Shown in pieces: positions 8,015 through 16,439 of a stretch of 60,586 bases of DNA; position 1 is the stretch's first letter; each line of letters opens with the position of its first letter. The translations under genes and the position numbers were made by a program. Below the pieces are notes generated by a model, which did not search any database, was not told the DNA's origin, and worked only from the letters and a program-made list of their open reading frames with translations. The DNA is from a bacterium (GTDB lineage Bacteria > Patescibacteriota > Microgenomatia > UBA1406 > GWC2-37-13), in contig JAUSJK010000089.1 of assembly GCA_030647255.1 (NCBI GenBank), positions 1 to 60,586 of the forward strand, written 5' to 3'.

Positions 8015-8602
8015 TCATTTTTCCCACTCTATTAACCAACCTCTCATCTGATCGATCTCATTTGTTTGAGCAGTGGTTATATCATCGGCAAGCTTTTTCA
8101 TTTCAGGTCGGTTCGTGCCATTTTTAAGCATACTCGCCATCATAACAGCCATTTGATGATGCGGAATCATCTCTTCAACAAAAGCTTTATCAAAATCTGT
8201 TGCTTGTTCCAGTCTTGTCATATCAGATACATCACCCATCATGCCCATATGCATCCCTTGTGGTTTTTGCATGCCGTGCCCACCCATCACCTTTTCGTCT
8301 TGTGGAACATCGTTTCCGTACCAATCCTTATACCAGGTCTTCATTTTGTCGATTTCCGATTGCTGCGAAGTGATTATATCTTGAGCTAATATTTTTATTT
8401 CATCATGAGTTGCCTTTTTAAGCGCCATATTCGCCATAGTTATCGCATCTTCATGGTGAGGAATCATTTGTTCTATGAAATGCTGGTCAATATTTCCCAT
8501 CATTCCAGTCTTGTTAGGACTTACAACTGTTGTCATAAGTAACCATATAACAATTCCTCCAACAAAAGCACCAACTATTCCATATTTAATTTGATCATTC
8601 AT
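8015..8602 (-). CDS. DUF305 (ferritin-like) membrane-anchored protein, two repeats
   Basis: An N-terminal TM segment (residues 6-27) anchors a domain with two DUF305 units, each with the EQMIPHHEDAI or EEMIPHHQMAV motif, and a His/Met-rich linker (GGHGMQKPQGMHMGMMG). DUF305 proteins are four-helix, often linked to copper or metal resistance. It has a strong Shine-Dalgarno sequence (AGGAGG, 9 nt before the ATG), unlike most genes here. It sits between a lmo0937-type peptide and a 2-TM protein in one operon. Confidence 0.88.
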   Translation of the reverse strand: MNDQIKYGIVGAFVGGIVIWLLMTTVVSPNKTGMMGNIDQHFIEQMIPHHEDAITMANMALKKATHDEIKILAQDIITSQQSEIDKMKTWYKDWYGNDVPQDEKVMGGHGMQKPQGMHMGMMGDVSDMTRLEQATDFDKAFVEEMIPHHQMAVMMASMLKNGTNRPEMKKLADDITTAQTNEIDQMRGWLIEWEK

Positions 8603-8669
8603 ATTTTTTTACCTCCTCCTATCTCCGCCACTATTTGATCTTCAATTGTCGTGTTAGCAGATAGACCAT

Positions 8670-8816
8670 TTATACTCCTTTTTTGATAAACCGCAATAAA
8701 AATACTATGATTGCTATAACTAACAAGATGTGAATTAATCCTCCTGCAATATGTAAAGCAAAACCTCCTAACCATAAAACCAATAAAATAATTGCGATGA
8801 TTTCAATAATTCCCAT
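8670..8816 (-). CDS. lmo0937-family small membrane protein
   Basis: The 48-residue protein (MGIIEIIAIILLVLWLGGF, then HIAGGLIHILLVIAIIVFLLR) matches the lmo0937/DUF5670 family of two-TM peptides, whose role is unknown and which are often stress-linked. It has a clear Shine-Dalgarno sequence (AAAGGAGAG). It is the first gene of the DUF305 operon. Confidence 0.75.
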   Translation of the reverse strand: MGIIEIIAIILLVLWLGGFALHIAGGLIHILLVIAIIVFLLRFIKKGV

Positions 8817-8850
8817 ATTAATATTCACTCTCCTTTCAAGCTAAATCTTA

Positions 8851-8863
8851 ACGTATAGTACGT
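8851..8863. promoter_or_regulatory. Short palindrome upstream of the DUF305 operon
   Basis: ACGTA-TAG-TACGT is a 5-bp inverted repeat about 35 bp before the lmo0937-like start, in the expected promoter zone. It could bind a metal-responsive repressor; this is inference. Confidence 0.35.
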
Positions 8864-8934
8864 AAAATAATCTCTTAAATTAGTTTCTCAAACATGATAT
8901 AAGAAGTCAAATTCAAGGTTAAAATTGTTACCAT

Positions 8935-8962
8935 TTGACTTTTGCAATAGTCAGAATATAAT
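8935..8962 (+). promoter_or_regulatory. Promoter of the PAS gene
   Basis: TTGACT and TATAAT are separated by 16 bp, and the ATG follows 17 nt after the -10 box with a weak AGGGA between. Confidence 0.55.
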
Positions 8963-8979
8963 AAAATTAGGGAATTATT

Positions 8980-9501
8980 ATGTCAGATACTAACGCAAAA
9001 AAACAACTTTCTGAAGAGGCTTTCAATATAGTTCAAGCAATGAGAGATTCCTTATTGTTACTGGATAAGGACTTAAAAGTAGTTTCTGCCAATAAATCTT
9101 TTTATTCTACCTTCAAGGTCACTGCAGAAAATACCATAGGGGAAAAAATTTACGACCTCGGCAATAAGCAGTGGGATATTCCCGAGTTAAAAGCACTTCT
9201 TGAAAAGACGCTAACTAAAGAGGAAAAAGTCCACAATTTTAGACTGAGTCATAAATTCCCTGATATTGGTGAAAGGTTGATGCTTCTTAATGCATGCCGA
9301 AACGACCACACCAATATGATTCTACTGATCATCACCGATATAACTTCTCAGGAAAAAGCCTATTCTACTCTGAAAGCGTCCGCTGAATCTGTAGATAAAA
9401 TCACTGGCTTCATGGTTGGAAGGGAAGTAAGGATGGTGGAACTTAAAGCAGAAATTGCCAAGCTTAAAAAAAGTATTTCTGAATCACTTCCAAAATCCTA
9501 A
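8980..9501 (+). CDS. Stand-alone PAS domain protein
   Basis: The 173-residue protein has one PAS domain (about 15-120) of the type found in chemotaxis methyltransferases and histidine kinases: DSLLLLDKDLKVVSANKSF, GEKIYDLGNKQWDIPELK and MLLNACR. A short helix follows with MVGREVRMVELKAEIAKLKK, the linker normally found just before a kinase. No kinase or output domain follows; the stop comes 1 bp before a repeat of the GIY-YIG mini-element. It may be a truncated kinase or a true sensor adaptor. Confidence 0.75.
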   Translation: MSDTNAKKQLSEEAFNIVQAMRDSLLLLDKDLKVVSANKSFYSTFKVTAENTIGEKIYDLGNKQWDIPELKALLEKTLTKEEKVHNFRLSHKFPDIGERLMLLNACRNDHTNMILLIITDITSQEKAYSTLKASAESVDKITGFMVGREVRMVELKAEIAKLKKSISESLPKS

Positions 9502-9645
9502 AGAATTATGGAGAACATGTATGGAGAAAAATTTCATACTTGTTTCTTGCACAGGTACCATGCGGGCAGGTACAAGACTGCACCTACCTTCGTCCCAATT
9601 CTGAATGCGTAGCAAGGCGCAGAATTGTGCCTTGCTCCCTATAGT
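9501..9645 (-). repeat. GIY-YIG mini-element, 5' part with hairpins
   Basis: On the minus strand this holds the hairpin with arms GCAAGGC/GCCTTGC (9612-9635), the GGCAGG/CCTGC-type hairpin region, GGTACC and the first codons of the GIY-YIG frame (MKFFSIHVLHNS). The rest of the gene is absent. The outer end reads GGGAG-CAAGGC, keeping a few bases of a tRNA 3' end. Confidence 0.75.
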
Positions 9646-9810
9646 AATGGAAATTCGAACTAGTTTTATAGATATTTGGTTCCATAATTTCAACGTTAAA
9701 GCTTTCTAAAATCCGACCTGGGCAGAATTTATCCTGAGCAAAGTCGAGGAACTATGCTGGATGTGTGTAAGTGTGCGAATGTATATTATTTAGGAATAAT
9801 CTGGCGTAGG

Positions 9811-10377
9811 TTAAGGCTTTGTCCACATGATACTATTTGAAGCAACTTCAACCGACTGTAAAATTTGACCAACTGGAACGAGAATGTCACGAAGTGTGAG
9901 ATTTGTAGGAGCCCCAGTTGTATTTTTGGGTTGATCATATATACCATACCTAATGATCAGCTTTCCATCTTGTCGCGTTTCATATGTATTTATTACATCA
10001 CCCCTGAAATCATATCGAATATGAATGCTTTCTGAATAAGTAGTGACAGGTAGTATGTCTATTACTAATGCTCCTCTTGCTCGTGGTTCGCTAAGAGATT
10101 GTTGTAAAAAAATGATTCTGCCGTCTGGCAATACGGAATAACCCTGCTTCCACATTGGACCGAATTTTGGTTCCCCATGGGTTATGACATTTTTTGCTAT
10201 ACTGTGGGCTGTCTCTCTTATTGACCTCGGCAATGCTATTTGTTCAGGAGGAATGACTGATGGCACGACACTGAAAAGATGGCGTTGATTTTCAGTATAT
10301 ATTCTTTCTATCACAGAAGCCTGTAGCAAAACTTCGAGTGTCGAAACCATATTATGAGTATGATAATCTCTTTTCAA
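9811..10377 (-). CDS. Hypothetical protein
   Basis: The 188-residue protein is not recognised. It appears soluble, with beta-strand-rich parts (GYSVLPDGRIIFLQQ, IHIRYDFRGDVINTYE). No signal peptide or membrane segment is seen. It is flanked on both sides by mini-element pieces, so it is likely part of the accessory island. The start could also be the ATG nine codons later. Confidence 0.55.
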   Translation of the reverse strand: MKRDYHTHNMVSTLEVLLQASVIERIYTENQRHLFSVVPSVIPPEQIALPRSIRETAHSIAKNVITHGEPKFGPMWKQGYSVLPDGRIIFLQQSLSEPRARGALVIDILPVTTYSESIHIRYDFRGDVINTYETRQDGKLIIRYGIYDQPKNTTGAPTNLTLRDILVPVGQILQSVEVASNSIMWTKP

Positions 10378-10462
10378 TCAAAAGTAAATTGTATTTATAT
10401 AGGGTATATAAAATCATAAGAGAGACTTTTAAGTACGTAGACGTAATAGAATTTCATAAACT

Positions 10463-10548
10463 TTGACAGGTACAAGACTGTACCTGGCTGCGTCACAATT
10501 CTGCGTTAGGCGAAGCAAGGCGCAGAATTGTGCCTTGCTCCCCCGAGG
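10463..10548. repeat. GIY-YIG mini-element, hairpin part with tRNA-end remnant
   Basis: It contains a perfect hairpin CAGGTACA-AGAC-TGTACCTG, the GCAAGGC/GCCTTGC hairpin (10515-10538) and then CCCCCGAGG. Read on the minus strand the edge is CCTCGGGGGAG-CAAGGC, the same junction seen at the tRNA-Asn 3' end, but no tRNA precedes it. Confidence 0.75.
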
Positions 10549-10580
10549 AACTCCCCTCAACTTTGTTCGGGATAAACTCA

Positions 10581-10683
10581 CTAAAGGCTCGTCCGTAAAT
10601 AACTTCATAGGTATTTACGGATACGGCCCTTTGCGCCGCATCCTCGAATATATAAATGATCAAGTTATTATCGGATGTGGCCT
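10581..10683. repeat. Hairpin repeat family 2, copy C (inverted)
   Basis: It matches copies A and B on the opposite strand, including GGATACGGC/GCCGCATCC. The second stem is different: CCGTAAATA and TATTTACGG replace the CCGT...ACGG region of the other copies while still pairing. Confidence 0.75.
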
Positions 10684-10701
10684 AAGTTCTTCGTTCTTAG
10701 C

Positions 10702-10826
10702 TCACTTTTCTCCAAAATATTCTTTCAACATAGTCATTAGAGTTATCCTTCCTTTATTTGATTTTAAATATAACTCTCTTCGCTTGGCATCTTTCATATT
10801 TCTATATGACTCGTAGTGAATTAACT
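10702..10826 (-). pseudogene. GIY-YIG relic, 3' part only
   Basis: The minus strand encodes IHYESYRNMKDAKRREL and MLKEYFGEK followed by a stop, the C-terminal half of the GIY-YIG protein. The 5' half is missing. Confidence 0.7.
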
Positions 10827-10892
10827 AGTGAATGATCATTATATTTAACTCATCACTGATATCAGCTTCGAAATTGATATAATTTAGCTCAT

Positions 10893-12179
10893 ATGGATAT
10901 CGTTCTTATTCTCGCTCTCATTCTTTTTAATGGGTTTTTCTCCATGGCAGAATTTGCTATTGTATCCTCACGAAAAGGTAAACTGGAGAATATGGTTTCA
11001 AGTGGAAATCAAAATAGCAAGATAGCTCTTTACCTTGCTGAGAAACCAAACATATTCCTTTCAAGCGTTCAAATTGGTATAACTCTTGTTACTGTACTGG
11101 CGGGTGCTGTGGGAGAAGATAAATTTGCTCCGCATATTGAATCTATTATAAGGCCTATACCTATTATTGGTCCATACCATGAAGGAATCGCTTTTGTAAT
11201 AATTATTTCTTGTGTGACATATCTTTCAATTGTAATTGGAGAACTTGTCCCAAAGCGAATAGCCCTGGGTAACCCTGAAAAAATTGCTACTATCGTTGCT
11301 CCGTTCATGCTTGGTTTTTCCAATATCACCTCACCACTTATCCGTCTTCTGAGTATATCGACTGAATTTGTTTTTAAAATAATTGGTCTAAAACCAGGCA
11401 CATCCCCTCGTATTACTGAGGAAGAGATTCGTATTCTTATTAGAGAAGGTGCAGATATGGGTATTTTTACCAAAACAGAAAAAAAACTGGTAGAGCGAGC
11501 ACTTATGCTCGATGATTTACGAGTTGGTATGCTCATGACTCCAAAACACAAAATGACTATTGCTCAAATTGAAAAATTTATCGAACAACCAAAAGATTAT
11601 CTATCAAATAATAGTCATTCACGTTTAATTTTTACCGAAGGAAATAAAAATAAAATATTTGGTGTGATTAATGCAAAAGACCTACTTGGTTATTCTCTTG
11701 AAGGATCTCCGTTTGAAATAGAAAACCTCAAAAAAATTGCTAATAAGCCACATATTATTCCAGAGTCTATGAAAGCAATTAAAGTACTTGAAATGTTTCG
11801 TCACTCATCTATTCATATTGCATTGGTTTTAGATGAATTTGGAAGTATCCAAGGACTTGTAACTCTCAATGATATTCTCAAAGCTCTCGTAGGTGAAATA
11901 AAACCTCAAACTCCACAGAGTTTTCCATTTACCACTAGAGATGATGGCTCCCTTCTTATTGATGGAGCTGTAGCAATTTATGATTTAAAGAAAAAACTCA
12001 ATTTAAAAGGATTAACAAACAAGGATTTAAACGTATATCAAACTACTGCTGGATTTGTTATTGCCCATCTTGAAAAGATTCCAAAAACTGGAGACATCTT
12101 TGAAAAATATGGATACCGATTTGAAGTTATTGATATGGATAATAATCGTATTGATAAGATATTGGTGAAAAAAATCTAG
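10893..12179 (+). CDS. CNNM/CorC-type transporter (DUF21 + CBS pair)
   Basis: The 428-residue protein has a DUF21/CNNM membrane domain (residues 1-180, FNGFFSMAEFAIVSSRKGKLE, IGELVPKRIAL), a CBS pair (about 200-335, VLDEFGSIQGLVTLNDILKALVGE) and a C-terminal CorC_HlyC domain (LLIDGAVAIYDLKKKL). The family moves Mg2+ or other cations, or senses Mg/ATP. TATAAT ends 9 nt before the ATG. It is full length. Confidence 0.92.
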   Translation: MDIVLILALILFNGFFSMAEFAIVSSRKGKLENMVSSGNQNSKIALYLAEKPNIFLSSVQIGITLVTVLAGAVGEDKFAPHIESIIRPIPIIGPYHEGIAFVIIISCVTYLSIVIGELVPKRIALGNPEKIATIVAPFMLGFSNITSPLIRLLSISTEFVFKIIGLKPGTSPRITEEEIRILIREGADMGIFTKTEKKLVERALMLDDLRVGMLMTPKHKMTIAQIEKFIEQPKDYLSNNSHSRLIFTEGNKNKIFGVINAKDLLGYSLEGSPFEIENLKKIANKPHIIPESMKAIKVLEMFRHSSIHIALVLDEFGSIQGLVTLNDILKALVGEIKPQTPQSFPFTTRDDGSLLIDGAVAIYDLKKKLNLKGLTNKDLNVYQTTAGFVIAHLEKIPKTGDIFEKYGYRFEVIDMDNNRIDKILVKKI

Positions 12180-12183
12180 CTCA

Positions 12184-12460
12184 CCCCGAGAGGTGTCTTT
12201 CCTTTATTGGATTTTAAATATAACTCTCTTCGCTTGGCATCTTTCATATTTCTATATGCCTCATAGTGAATTAACTCGAGTGGCAGATATGCCTTTATAG
12301 ATAAAGTTCTTTGAAGAATTATGGAGAACATATATGTAGAAAAATTTCATACTTATTTCTTGCGCAGGTACCATGCGGGCAGGTACAATACTGCACCTAC
12401 CTTCGTCCCAATTCTGAATGCATAGCAAGGCGCAGAATTGTGCCTTGCTCCCCCGAGAGG
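12184..12460 (-). mobile_element. GIY-YIG mini-element inserted at the tRNA-Asn 3' end
   Basis: The element is flanked by identical 10-bp direct repeats CCCCGAGAGG at 12184-12193 and 12451-12460. The second copy is the 3' T-stem/acceptor end of tRNA-Asn. Inside, on the minus strand, are the GCAAGGC/GCCTTGC hairpin, the second hairpin with GGTAC, and a GIY-YIG frame (MKFFYIYVLHNSSKNFIYKG) with an internal deletion and shift before LELIHYEAYRNMKDAK. It resembles a non-autonomous integrative element. Confidence 0.65.
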
Positions 12461-12519
12461 ACTCGAACCTCTAACCTTGATCTTAACAGGATCCTGCTCT
12501 ACCATTGAGCTACAGGGGA
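12448..12519 (-). tRNA. tRNA-Asn (GTT)
   Basis: A cloverleaf folds from the 7-bp acceptor TCCCCTG/CGGGGGA, D-arm GCTC..GAGC, anticodon loop CTGTTAA (anticodon GTT) and T-arm with TTCGAGT. The CCA is not encoded: the 3' end runs directly into the CAAGGC hairpin of the mini-element. Confidence 0.93.
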
Positions 12520-12725
12520 TTATTTAATCTATTTTTTAAATATTTTCTACCAAACTAATTGAGCCTCGCCCGCTAATCGCCTAAGCGATAGCTATGGCGA
12601 GCGGGTACAGGGGAAATAGATTAAAAATGTCAAAGAACACGAAAATATACCTATATATCTTACCATACAAAACCATCTCAGTGAAGGCTAAAAATGGAAA
12701 AAATAAAAGAAGTTTTCAATCTACC

Positions 12726-13085
12726 TCAGCCGTGCTTGCGAGAAGAGTCATGGTGTTTTTCCCTATCTGTCGATCGTGATTGATTATCAATTTCACTGGT
12801 TATATGTTGCATAGCCTCATTAATGCTTCTTTCTTCACTTTCTGCTATAAGTATTTTTCCATCTTCAAGTTTTATATGGAGTTTTATGATAAAGGTTTTA
12901 TTTAAAATGCCGGCAGAATTTTTTGGGGTCTCCAAATCAATCATAATACTCTGGATCTTGAGTCTTTCTCTATATCTTTTGATAAAGTGATCAAGAAGAA
13001 GGCTAAGGTCACTTATGTAAAGAAGATGAGTGCTATTATGAGGCTTTTTCCAAATGATCGGTATCTCTTCTTCCTGTTTTTCCAT
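12726..13085 (-). CDS. HPF/RaiA-like ribosome-associated protein (S30AE type), divergent
   Basis: The 119-residue protein has the S30AE-like order: basic helix (DHFIKRYRERLK), strands with IIKLHIKLEDGKILIAESEERSINEAMQHITSEI, and a charged tail (REKHHDSSRKHG) that resembles the end of ribosome hibernation factors. It would bind the 30S decoding site in slow growth. The match is at pattern level only, so the call is tentative. Confidence 0.5.
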   Translation of the reverse strand: MEKQEEEIPIIWKKPHNSTHLLYISDLSLLLDHFIKRYRERLKIQSIMIDLETPKNSAGILNKTFIIKLHIKLEDGKILIAESEERSINEAMQHITSEIDNQSRSTDREKHHDSSRKHG

Positions 13086-13131
13086 TGTGTTCTAAGTATA
13101 CCACTCACATCATAGTAGAAAGGATAATCTA

Positions 13132-14004
13132 TCAAAAAGCCGTCATAACAATACCAATCACCACCAATGTAATTCCGAATCCTTGTATTTTGTTGATTTT
13201 TTCCTTGGTAAATATCATTGCGAGTCCGACCGTTACAACCGTCAGAGCTGAAGCAATAGGGGCGACAATAATTCCATCACCATACGACTGACCAAAAGTA
13301 ACACTCAGTACACCAATTGCTTCTAGTATTCCTACCGCCGCTATAAGCGCATAGAGTTTATTATTTCTCTGTTGGACAACTAGAGATTCTTTATTAAATC
13401 TTGAGATAAGAAAGACAACGATGATAGCAGTAAGTTTTGTGATAAAGGAAACTATGAGCCAATCAGTCTTTTCGACAATAAACTCATTTAATGGCCAATA
13501 GAAGATGCCAAATATGACTGTGGATGCTAACGTTTCTTTAACACCTTTCAAAAGCGAAACTGTACCTTTACGTAAGTCATTAAGATTTACGGAAACTAAT
13601 ATTACTCCTATTAAAAGAAGAATCATTGCAGGAACTTGAATTGTCGTTAGACGTTGACCTCGTAGAAAAAAGGATATAACGATAATAAAAAGCACCTGAA
13701 GATTTATAGTTGCAGAAACAACCGATATATTCCCGATTTCGAAACCTTTATAAAATAATAAATAACCCCATGCGTATGCAACTCCGCAGAAGATAGTAAG
13801 ACTCAATAGAAAGGGGGAAATAGCGAAACGTGGCGTGGTAAAAATAATAAGAAAAATAATCAAGACTAGCCCAGCTATTTGTGACCAAAAAAAAGTTTTA
13901 TTATGACCCACCTTTTCAGAAGCGGAGTTTGCTAAAAAATCCGACACTCCCCAGCCAAACATACCACCTAAACCACTAAGTATACTTATGAATGTTTTGT
14001 TCAT
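13132..14004 (-). CDS. EamA/DMT-family transporter
   Basis: The 290-residue protein has about ten membrane segments in two EamA halves; GGMFGWGVSDFLAN opens the first, and IGVLSVTFGQSYGDGIIVAPIASALTVVTVGLA the end of the second (read as separate motifs). Members export metabolites or amino acids; the substrate cannot be told. Confidence 0.85.
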   Translation of the reverse strand: MNKTFISILSGLGGMFGWGVSDFLANSASEKVGHNKTFFWSQIAGLVLIIFLIIFTTPRFAISPFLLSLTIFCGVAYAWGYLLFYKGFEIGNISVVSATINLQVLFIIVISFFLRGQRLTTIQVPAMILLLIGVILVSVNLNDLRKGTVSLLKGVKETLASTVIFGIFYWPLNEFIVEKTDWLIVSFITKLTAIIVVFLISRFNKESLVVQQRNNKLYALIAAVGILEAIGVLSVTFGQSYGDGIIVAPIASALTVVTVGLAMIFTKEKINKIQGFGITLVVIGIVMTAF

Positions 14005-14146
14005 ATAATTATTTCTATGGTCTTACTACACTATTTACAATTATAGAAATATAAATCAAATAAAAATTGCTTCTACTATGTTCCTATTATACCTTAGCTA
14101 TATATCGTCATTCATATCCAATCATTGTTTACTGTAGAATGATTAG

Positions 14147-15496
14147 ATGAAAATAAAATTCTTAGGAGCGGCGGGAACAGTGACAGGATCTTCATATGTG
14201 CTCACTTCAGGATCGGGACAATCTCTTCTTATTGATCTTGGCATGTTTCAGGGGTTGCCCGATATTGACAGGTTAAATTACAACCCGTTTGAATACGACT
14301 GCAGTACACTTGTGGGAGCAGTTCTCACCCACGCACATCTTGATCATTGTGGAAGATTACCCTTACTTTTATCAGGGGGCTTTAAAGAAAAAATATGGAT
14401 GATTCCGGCCACTCAGGACTTGACGGAATTGTCTCTTTTAGACAGCGCTAAAATTGCCATACAAGACCACCATAAAATTCTCTATGACAAAGACCTCGCT
14501 TATAAAACCATCGATCGATTTAAAACTATTGAGTATCGTACTCCTCTTTCCATTGGCAATTTCGCAATTACCTTTCGGGACGCCGGACACATCCTGGGAT
14601 CGGCCAGTTTGGAAATAGAAGACATTAGTCCAGATTCGGAAACCAAAAAAATTGTATTTAGCGGAGACCTTGGCAATGCGCCTGAAGATTTGGTCCAGAT
14701 GACGGAGTTTATTGACGATGCCGATGCGGTCGTGATGGAGTCGACGTATGGCGACAGAATCCACCCCGAAGAAGATGCTTCGGCTATCTTACAAGCCGAA
14801 ATAAATAGCGTGGAGACATCGGGAGGAACACTTTTGATTCCTGCATTTGCTCTCGAGCGAACACAAGAGGTGCTCCATATGATTATGCATTTGAAATCAT
14901 CACAGAAAATCTCAATGCAGACACCAATTTTCCTGGATAGTCCTATGGCCGATAAAGCAACTCTTATCTATACACAGTATCCGGAATTATTTAATTCCCA
15001 CATCACGGACGATCTCAAAGAGAGCGCCGTCTTTGGATTCCCAGGACTGGAAATCATCAACGATAAAAGTGAAAGTAAAAAAATATATCGTACAAAAGGT
15101 CCTAAAGTGATCATCGCAGGAAGTGGTATGATGACGGGCGGACGAATACTCGGTCACGCTGCCCATTATCTGCCTCAGACTGTAAGCCGCCTCCTTATCG
15201 TCGGCTATCAGGGAGAAGGAACGTTGGGTCGGGAACTTATGGAAGGAAGCACACAAGTTGTCATCGATGATATAACCATACCTGTTAAAGCCCACGTTAG
15301 CACGACACACGCAATGAGTTCACATGCGGATCAGAGACAACTTATGGGCTGGCTCACTCATATTAAAAACGTAAAAAAAGTATATCTCACCCATGGAGAA
15401 GATGTATCGCGCTTAGCCCTAAGTAAAAAAATTACAAATGAATTGCCAAATGTTGAAGTGTTTGCCCCCGTACTACATCAGGAAGTACATTTATAG
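14147..15496 (+). CDS. MBL-fold beta-CASP ribonuclease
   Basis: The 449-residue protein has the metallo-beta-lactamase motif HAHLDHCG, the GHILGSAS element, FSGDLG, and the beta-CASP parts (VVMESTYGDR, SGMMTGGRILGH, SSHADQRQL, LTHGE). This is the YSH1/CPSF73-like family of RNA-processing exo/endonucleases. TAGAAT ends 6 nt before the ATG. It appears complete and active. Confidence 0.92.
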   Translation: MKIKFLGAAGTVTGSSYVLTSGSGQSLLIDLGMFQGLPDIDRLNYNPFEYDCSTLVGAVLTHAHLDHCGRLPLLLSGGFKEKIWMIPATQDLTELSLLDSAKIAIQDHHKILYDKDLAYKTIDRFKTIEYRTPLSIGNFAITFRDAGHILGSASLEIEDISPDSETKKIVFSGDLGNAPEDLVQMTEFIDDADAVVMESTYGDRIHPEEDASAILQAEINSVETSGGTLLIPAFALERTQEVLHMIMHLKSSQKISMQTPIFLDSPMADKATLIYTQYPELFNSHITDDLKESAVFGFPGLEIINDKSESKKIYRTKGPKVIIAGSGMMTGGRILGHAAHYLPQTVSRLLIVGYQGEGTLGRELMEGSTQVVIDDITIPVKAHVSTTHAMSSHADQRQLMGWLTHIKNVKKVYLTHGEDVSRLALSKKITNELPNVEVFAPVLHQEVHL

Positions 15497-15567
15497 TTTC
15501 ATTTATAAATCCCGCGGTGACTCTTGGCGCTTTTTCAATCAAGTAAGGTTCGATACTTTCTATCAGT

Positions 15568-16140
15568 CTATCTATCATTTCTGTCTTTAAATAATCTCCA
15601 CTCACAACTTTTACCATCGGCATCAACTTCTCCGCCTTTACTTACACATTCATCATAAAGCCCATTAGCTACTTGTATATTAACAACACCTTTTTTAAAA
15701 ATATCAATATAGCAATAGTCTTGACCATTCCGTACCCTAATGTCACTAGCTCCACCATGATAAGCTATACCTTCACATTCTTTTGCATTTATCGGCAATT
15801 TAAAAGAAGGGTCGATATATATCAATGTACAACCGGCCGGTTTACAACCACATCCAGAACACATGGGACAAGCTATTTGATTTATATTCCCACCCGTCTC
15901 AATACATTTTTGATAGAGTCGACTATTTTCTTCAGTAAAGTAACGACAAAAAGGAGAAGTCTCATGGTACCACCAATTAAAAATATTCTCTATAGGACGT
16001 CTATTATTACATTCTTGAAAACTTGTTGGTAGATCTTTATTTAAAAATGGTACTTTATTGTCTTGATAAAGAATGAGTCCTCCTAGAGCAGAAAGAGAAA
16101 AGAGGATACACATCACAAGAAACACTAAAACTTTTTTCAT
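15568..16140 (-). CDS. Cysteine-rich exported protein
   Basis: The protein has an N-terminal membrane anchor or signal (KKVLVFLVMCILFSLSALGG) and about 17 cysteines, with a CPMCSGCGCKPAGC cluster near residue 92. It may form disulfides outside the membrane or bind metal. No family is recognised. It converges on the ribonuclease gene. Confidence 0.65.
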   Translation of the reverse strand: MKKVLVFLVMCILFSLSALGGLILYQDNKVPFLNKDLPTSFQECNNRRPIENIFNWWYHETSPFCRYFTEENSRLYQKCIETGGNINQIACPMCSGCGCKPAGCTLIYIDPSFKLPINAKECEGIAYHGGASDIRVRNGQDYCYIDIFKKGVVNIQVANGLYDECVSKGGEVDADGKSCEWRLFKDRNDR

Positions 16141-16176
16141 AAATGTTTTGACAATTACATTCTATAATATATTCAT

Positions 16177-16437
16177 ATGGAAGAAGAGTTAATAACGTTT
16201 TTCTTTTACTTTGAAAAAGAAATTGATGCGAAAGGACTTTCGTTTCTCATCGAGAAAAAAGGATTTTATGTCAGTAATATCAGACACGATGACTATGAAG
16301 GGACGCCGTTGTGGTCAGTCATCGCCTGTAAATTTATCATCTCTGATGGTGAACTCGACTATCTTATGGATGTACTCGATATCTACGCCGAAGGCTTCGA
16401 TGGGGTATACGACGGATATGAAAGAATCCTACCCTAA
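16177..16437 (+). CDS. RraB-like protein (ribonuclease E inhibitor family)
   Basis: The 86-residue protein has an RraB/ferredoxin-like pattern that ends in ELDYLMDVLDIYAEGFDG then YDGYE, close to the YDGWE end of RraB. It may modulate an RNase, which fits the nearby beta-CASP RNase. TATAAT ends 8 nt before the ATG. It ends 2 bp from the convergent exonuclease gene. Confidence 0.5.
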   Translation: MEEELITFFFYFEKEIDAKGLSFLIEKKGFYVSNIRHDDYEGTPLWSVIACKFIISDGELDYLMDVLDIYAEGFDGVYDGYERILP

Positions 16438-16439
16438 AC

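Noticed and set aside
12311-12508. 65-residue plus-strand frame over tRNA-Asn
   Set aside because: It reads through the mini-element and tRNA; no real product.
15432-15626. 64-residue minus-strand frame (MVKVVSGDYLKTEMIDRL)
   Set aside because: It overlaps two better genes on both sides and has no recognised domain or promoter.
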